From contig DAOPJV010000013.1 in NCBI GenBank assembly GCA_035399845.1, positions 60,794 to 124,793 on the forward strand: DNA of 64,000 nt, in the 5' to 3' direction. The DNA comes from ECT2AJA-110-A sp035399845 (GTDB lineage: Bacteria > Planctomycetota > Phycisphaerae > UBA1845 > UTPLA1). The translations under genes were made by a program, and so were the position numbers. Below are positions 60,768 through 64,000 of this stretch, one piece after another. How positions within the stretch are numbered: position 1 is the stretch's first letter; every line of letters begins with the position of its first letter. Below the pieces are notes generated by a model. That model ran no database searches, was not told the DNA's origin, and was given only the letters and a program-made list of their open reading frames with translations.

Positions 60768-62285
60768 ATGACGCGCAGGGAAGATGGCGTGATCCTGGTG
60801 ACGGGCGCGAGCGGCTACATCGGTGGCCGACTCACTCCGCGACTGCTGGCCGCCGGGTATCGCGTGCGCTGTCTGGCGCGCGATCCGCGCAAACTCGCCA
60901 CGCGGCGCTGGGCGAACGATCCGAATGTCGAGATCGTTCAGGGCGATGTCTCCGACGCCGACAGCCTGCGCTACGCCATGCGCGGCTGCCACGTCGCCTA
61001 TTACCTCGTGCATTCCATGATGGCTGTCGGCGACGCCTATCGTTCGCACGATCGACGCGTCGCAGAGAACTTCGCCCGCGCCGCGAGCGAGGCGGGCGTC
61101 GGCCGAATCATCTACCTGGGCGGGCTCGGCGAAACGGGCGCCGATCTCAGTGAGCACCTCACGTCGCGACGCGAAGTCGAATCAGCGCTCGCGACGGGCG
61201 AAGCGAAAGTCACTGTCTTCCGCGCGGCGATGATCATTGGCTCCGGGTCCGCGTCCTTCGAGATCCTGCGTTATCTCGTCGAACGACTGCCGATCATGCT
61301 GACACCGCGATGGGTCCGAACCGAGTCGCAGCCGATCGCTGTGCGCAACGTGCTGCATTACCTCGTCGAGTGCCTGCACGTCCCCGAGACGATCGGCCGA
61401 ACCCTCGACATCGGCGGTCCCGACATCGTGACCTATCGCGAACTGATGGACGTGATGTCGGACGCCCTGGGCCTGCGTCGGCGCATCGTCGTTACCGTCC
61501 CGGTGCTCACGCCGCGACTGAGCTCGTTGTGGATCCATCTCGTCACGCCGCTGAGCCATCGCATCGCGCGCCCCCTGGCGGAGGGATTGCGCAATCGTGT
61601 CGTGTGCAGAAACGACGAAGCCACACAACTGATGCCGCAGCCGCTGTTGTCGTCGAGTGACGCGATCGACGCCGCGCTGGGGCGCGTCTCGAGCCGGAAC
61701 GTCGAGACGGCCTGGTCCGACGCCGGCGCCATTCCGGGCGATCCCGACTGGGCCGGCGGCCACGTCTTCGTCGATCGCCGTGAAACGATCGTCCCCGCGC
61801 CGTCGGCCGAGGTGTTTCGCGCCGTGTGCCGACTCGGCGGATCGAACGGCTACCACGGCGGTGACTGGCTCTGGCGACTGCGAGGCCTGATGGACCGCAT
61901 GATCGGCGGTCCCGGCCTGCGACGCGGTCGGCGCGATCCGGAGCAACTGGCTTTCGGAGACGCCCTCGACTTCTGGCGTGTCACGCGCATCGAGAACAAT
62001 CGCCTGCTGGAGCTGCGCGCCGAAATGCGGCTGCCGGGCGTCGCCACGCTCACGTTCGATATCGAGCCCGACGCCGACGGGCCTGAGTCGTCGAGGCTCG
62101 TTCAGACGGCGCGCTTCAAGCCGAAGGGCCTGCTGGGTCTGGCGTACTGGTACGCCGTCGTCCCGCTGCACGGAATCGTCTTCAACGCGATGCTGAAGGG
62201 GATTCGCCGGGAGGCGGAGGAGATCGCGGACGCCGAGGTGTCGGCGCCGACAACTTCGCGCCGGGAACTGGCCGACGTGTCATGA
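60768..62285 (+). CDS. NAD(P)-dependent SDR-type protein fused to a DUF2867 domain
   Basis: 505 residues. Residues 1-about 300 are an atypical short-chain dehydrogenase/NmrA-like Rossmann domain: ILVTGASGYIGGRLTPRLLA (about 9-28), VRCLARDPRKL, EIVQGDVSDADSLRYAM and YYLVHSMM. The usual catalytic Y-x3-K is not evident. Residues about 325-485 are DUF2867-like: HVFVDRRETIVPAPSAEVFR, DWLWRLRG, DFWRVTRIENNRLLELRAEM. The fusion is common as a two-domain family of unknown role, often linked with membrane or pigment biosynthesis. ATG at 60768. Converges with the edge gene, 10 bp apart. Confidence 0.88.
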   Translation: MTRREDGVILVTGASGYIGGRLTPRLLAAGYRVRCLARDPRKLATRRWANDPNVEIVQGDVSDADSLRYAMRGCHVAYYLVHSMMAVGDAYRSHDRRVAENFARAASEAGVGRIIYLGGLGETGADLSEHLTSRREVESALATGEAKVTVFRAAMIIGSGSASFEILRYLVERLPIMLTPRWVRTESQPIAVRNVLHYLVECLHVPETIGRTLDIGGPDIVTYRELMDVMSDALGLRRRIVVTVPVLTPRLSSLWIHLVTPLSHRIARPLAEGLRNRVVCRNDEATQLMPQPLLSSSDAIDAALGRVSSRNVETAWSDAGAIPGDPDWAGGHVFVDRRETIVPAPSAEVFRAVCRLGGSNGYHGGDWLWRLRGLMDRMIGGPGLRRGRRDPEQLAFGDALDFWRVTRIENNRLLELRAEMRLPGVATLTFDIEPDADGPESSRLVQTARFKPKGLLGLAYWYAVVPLHGIVFNAMLKGIRREAEEIADAEVSAPTTSRRELADVS

Positions 62286-62295
62286 CGCGCGGTCG

Positions 62296-64000
62296 TCAGT
62301 CGCGTTCGCGCGGCGCCTTCGCGTCCAGCAAATGCATGATTCCGATCTGGCAGAAGGCCGTCGACTCCGGGTACATGTCGAATCGCAGCGCGTCCTCGAT
62401 CCCGTCGCCGTCGGTATCGTCCACCCAGTTATAGACGCCGCCGAGCTCGCTGAAGATGCGAACGCGATAGGGATTGTCGCCGCAGAGGTAGCCGACCATG
62501 CGCTCGGCCCGCTCGAGATAGCGCGGATCGCCCGTCATGCGATGGAGCTTCGCCAGGGCGTGAATCCAATGGCCCGTCTTGTAGAAGAAGATGTGGTTGC
62601 GGCCGCCCTCGCCAGGCGCTGAACCACCCCAGCGGAAGCTGATGCGATCCGGCGCGACGCGGGCGGCGAAGTGGACCAGCGGCGCCGGGTATTCCTTCGC
62701 ATCCACGCGAGCGTTCAGCCAGCCATTCCCCGCTTTGATCGCGGCGGACCGCCATTGCGACGCATGCGGATGATCGCCCAGGACGCGAACGCCATCGGCC
62801 AGCGCCGCGAGAATCACACTGTCATGATCGGCGTAGACCGACCACTGACCGTGGGGCTGCATCTGCTCCACGAGGGCGTCCAGCGTTTCGATCGTCGCGT
62901 CGCGAAGCGTCAGGCCGTCCGCGATCCGAAGGTCGGGATCGACCTCACAGGCGGCGAGCATTCCGAGCAGCAGATAGGCGGACTCGCCGCAGTCGCGCCA
63001 GTAATGCCGCCCCTTCGGTGTCGACTTCGTGTAGCCGCTGGCGCGGGCGTCGATTAGGCAGAAGCGGACGGCGCCGCCGATCGCGCCGCGAATCCGGCCG
63101 CCGAATTCGCCATCCGGATAGCGTTTCAGCGCCTCGCCGAGCGCCCACACGGCGCGACCATTGAAGACGCCGCCGGCGACGTAATCCGTGTGATGCGAAT
63201 TGAAGAACCAGCCCGTTCCCTCCACAAGAAACGTTCCGTCCTCGAACATACCGTAGCGAAAGGCGCCGTCGGTATAGGTATGCTCGCGGCCCAGGGCGTC
63301 GCGCCGCGCAAAATTCGAGGAACCCTGATGCCGCATGGCGAGCAGGTTCTCGACGCCCTCGCGGCACATCGTGTCCAGGTTGTCGTCCAGCGCGTTCGAC
63401 AGGTCGCGGCGCATCAGGTAGGTGATCAGGATGTCGGCGAAGTCATTGGTGAACGTGTAGGGACGATAGTTGTCATGCGCCCCGTTCGTCGGATCGCCAT
63501 CGAGCGGATGATCGTTGCCGGCGCCGAACCAGTGATCCCAGACGGCCTGCCAGAACGTGCGGCGCACGCGATGATTCAGCGGTGTCGACCAGTCCCGATC
63601 GCGATAGTCGAAGTCACAGAGCGCGACGTTGTCCTGAAACGCCCGCAGGTCGGCCGGTCGCGCCAGGTCAAACCCGGGGCGAAAGACCCCTGCGCGTCGG
63701 GCGCCCCGGCTGTGAAAGTACAGGTTCGTGAGACTGCGAATGACGGGAAACTCGGCCGACGCCTGATCGCGACGCCCGGCGTCGTCGAGCAGGTCATTCG
63801 TGAAGGCGGATGGAAGATCGGGAAAATCGCGCGTCTTCGCGTCGAAAACAATTCGCGTGGCCTCGGCCCGGACAGCATTGTCATCCGAGGCGTCGAAATC
63901 CGAAATGGAGGAGACATCGACGAAGAGAACGGACGGCGCGAGCGCCGGGGCCCCGGCGAAGTCGGCCGGGTAATCGCAGCGAAACGAACCGTCGCGGACG
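62296..64000 (-). CDS. Six-hairpin-like protein of unknown function, 5' end outside the window
   Basis: The minus-strand frame is open from the right edge to the TGA at 62296-62298, about 568 residues. A GTG at 63567 could be mistaken for the start, but the same frame upstream reads as protein (LARPADLRAFQDNVALCDFD, then DRDWSTPLNHRV), so the gene begins outside. The first 70 visible residues could be a small domain (VLFVDVSSISDFDASDD). From about 145 the pattern of WxxG/GxW helices and aromatic residues (TGWFFNSHHTDYVAGGVFNG, HYWRDCGESAYLLLG, NHIFFYKTGHWIHALAKL) suggests an alpha/alpha barrel of the glycosidase or heparinase type. No catalytic residues assigned. Confidence 0.8.
   Translation of the reverse strand, partial: VRDGSFRCDYPADFAGAPALAPSVLFVDVSSISDFDASDDNAVRAEATRIVFDAKTRDFPDLPSAFTNDLLDDAGRRDQASAEFPVIRSLTNLYFHSRGARRAGVFRPGFDLARPADLRAFQDNVALCDFDYRDRDWSTPLNHRVRRTFWQAVWDHWFGAGNDHPLDGDPTNGAHDNYRPYTFTNDFADILITYLMRRDLSNALDDNLDTMCREGVENLLAMRHQGSSNFARRDALGREHTYTDGAFRYGMFEDGTFLVEGTGWFFNSHHTDYVAGGVFNGRAVWALGEALKRYPDGEFGGRIRGAIGGAVRFCLIDARASGYTKSTPKGRHYWRDCGESAYLLLGMLAACEVDPDLRIADGLTLRDATIETLDALVEQMQPHGQWSVYADHDSVILAALADGVRVLGDHPHASQWRSAAIKAGNGWLNARVDAKEYPAPLVHFAARVAPDRISFRWGGSAPGEGGRNHIFFYKTGHWIHALAKLHRMTGDPRYLERAERMVGYLCGDNPYRVRIFSELGGVYNWVDDTDGDGIEDALRFDMYPESTAFCQIGIMHLLDAKAPRERD

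Overview
The window is GC-rich bacterial DNA with the marks of a planctomycete, most likely a Phycisphaerae-type lineage. The evidence is: secreted proteins ending in PEP-CTERM sorting tails, a dockerin-terminated FG-GAP protein, a Cys-type C-terminal sorting tail behind an Asn/Asp/Gly linker, several pseudopilin-like proteins with an H-x-DG motif, and dispersed hairpin repeats. This placement is by eye; no search was run. A 100-N scaffold gap (5546-5645) shows that this is a draft assembly.

Layout. 0.3-9.0 kb: complex I membrane-arm genes nuoH-J-K-L-M-N, without nuoI between H and J, followed by a small ferritin-like protein. 9.8-15.4 kb: a PEP-CTERM protein, a repeat-rich spacer, four pseudopilin-like genes on the minus strand and one pilT-type ATPase, bounded by repeats. 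15.6-20.7 kb: an RlmI-like methyltransferase, tRNA-Leu(GAG), a periplasmic protein, a soluble histidine kinase, a sigma-70 family factor and a small lipoprotein-like gene. 20.7-30.5 kb: a large secreted protein, a pgsA-like/ribBA/GNAT minus-strand operon, a LOG-family protein, a tyrosine phosphatase, DAHP synthase, three tandem repeats of about 285 bp and a GlcG/HbpS-like gene. 30.8-40.1 kb: a hybrid sensor kinase with a propeller sensor, a DUF1439-like protein, a frameshifted DUF3841-like gene, a dockerin FG-GAP protein and a PQQ-like propeller gene broken by an in-frame TGA. 40.1-45.1 kb: an MFS transporter, an alpha/beta hydrolase and a GH3-type adenylating enzyme. 45.3-54.3 kb: a glycan cassette. 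54.3-64 kb: a C69 dipeptidase, NHL-repeat, coiled-coil and CHRD proteins, an SDR-DUF2867 protein and an edge-truncated protein.

The most interesting region is 45.3-54.3 kb. Seven genes on one strand, several translationally coupled, encode a Gfo/Idh oxidoreductase, a DegT aminotransferase, an ArnD-like deacetylase, a DPM/ArnC-like GT2, an FAD oxidoreductase and two GT39/ArnT-like membrane glycosyltransferases. The set parallels ArnB-ArnD-ArnC-ArnT, the lipid A aminoarabinose pathway. It lacks ArnA and has two oxidoreductases not found in that pathway. I infer a polyprenyl-phosphate-linked amino-sugar pathway that modifies an envelope lipid or protein.
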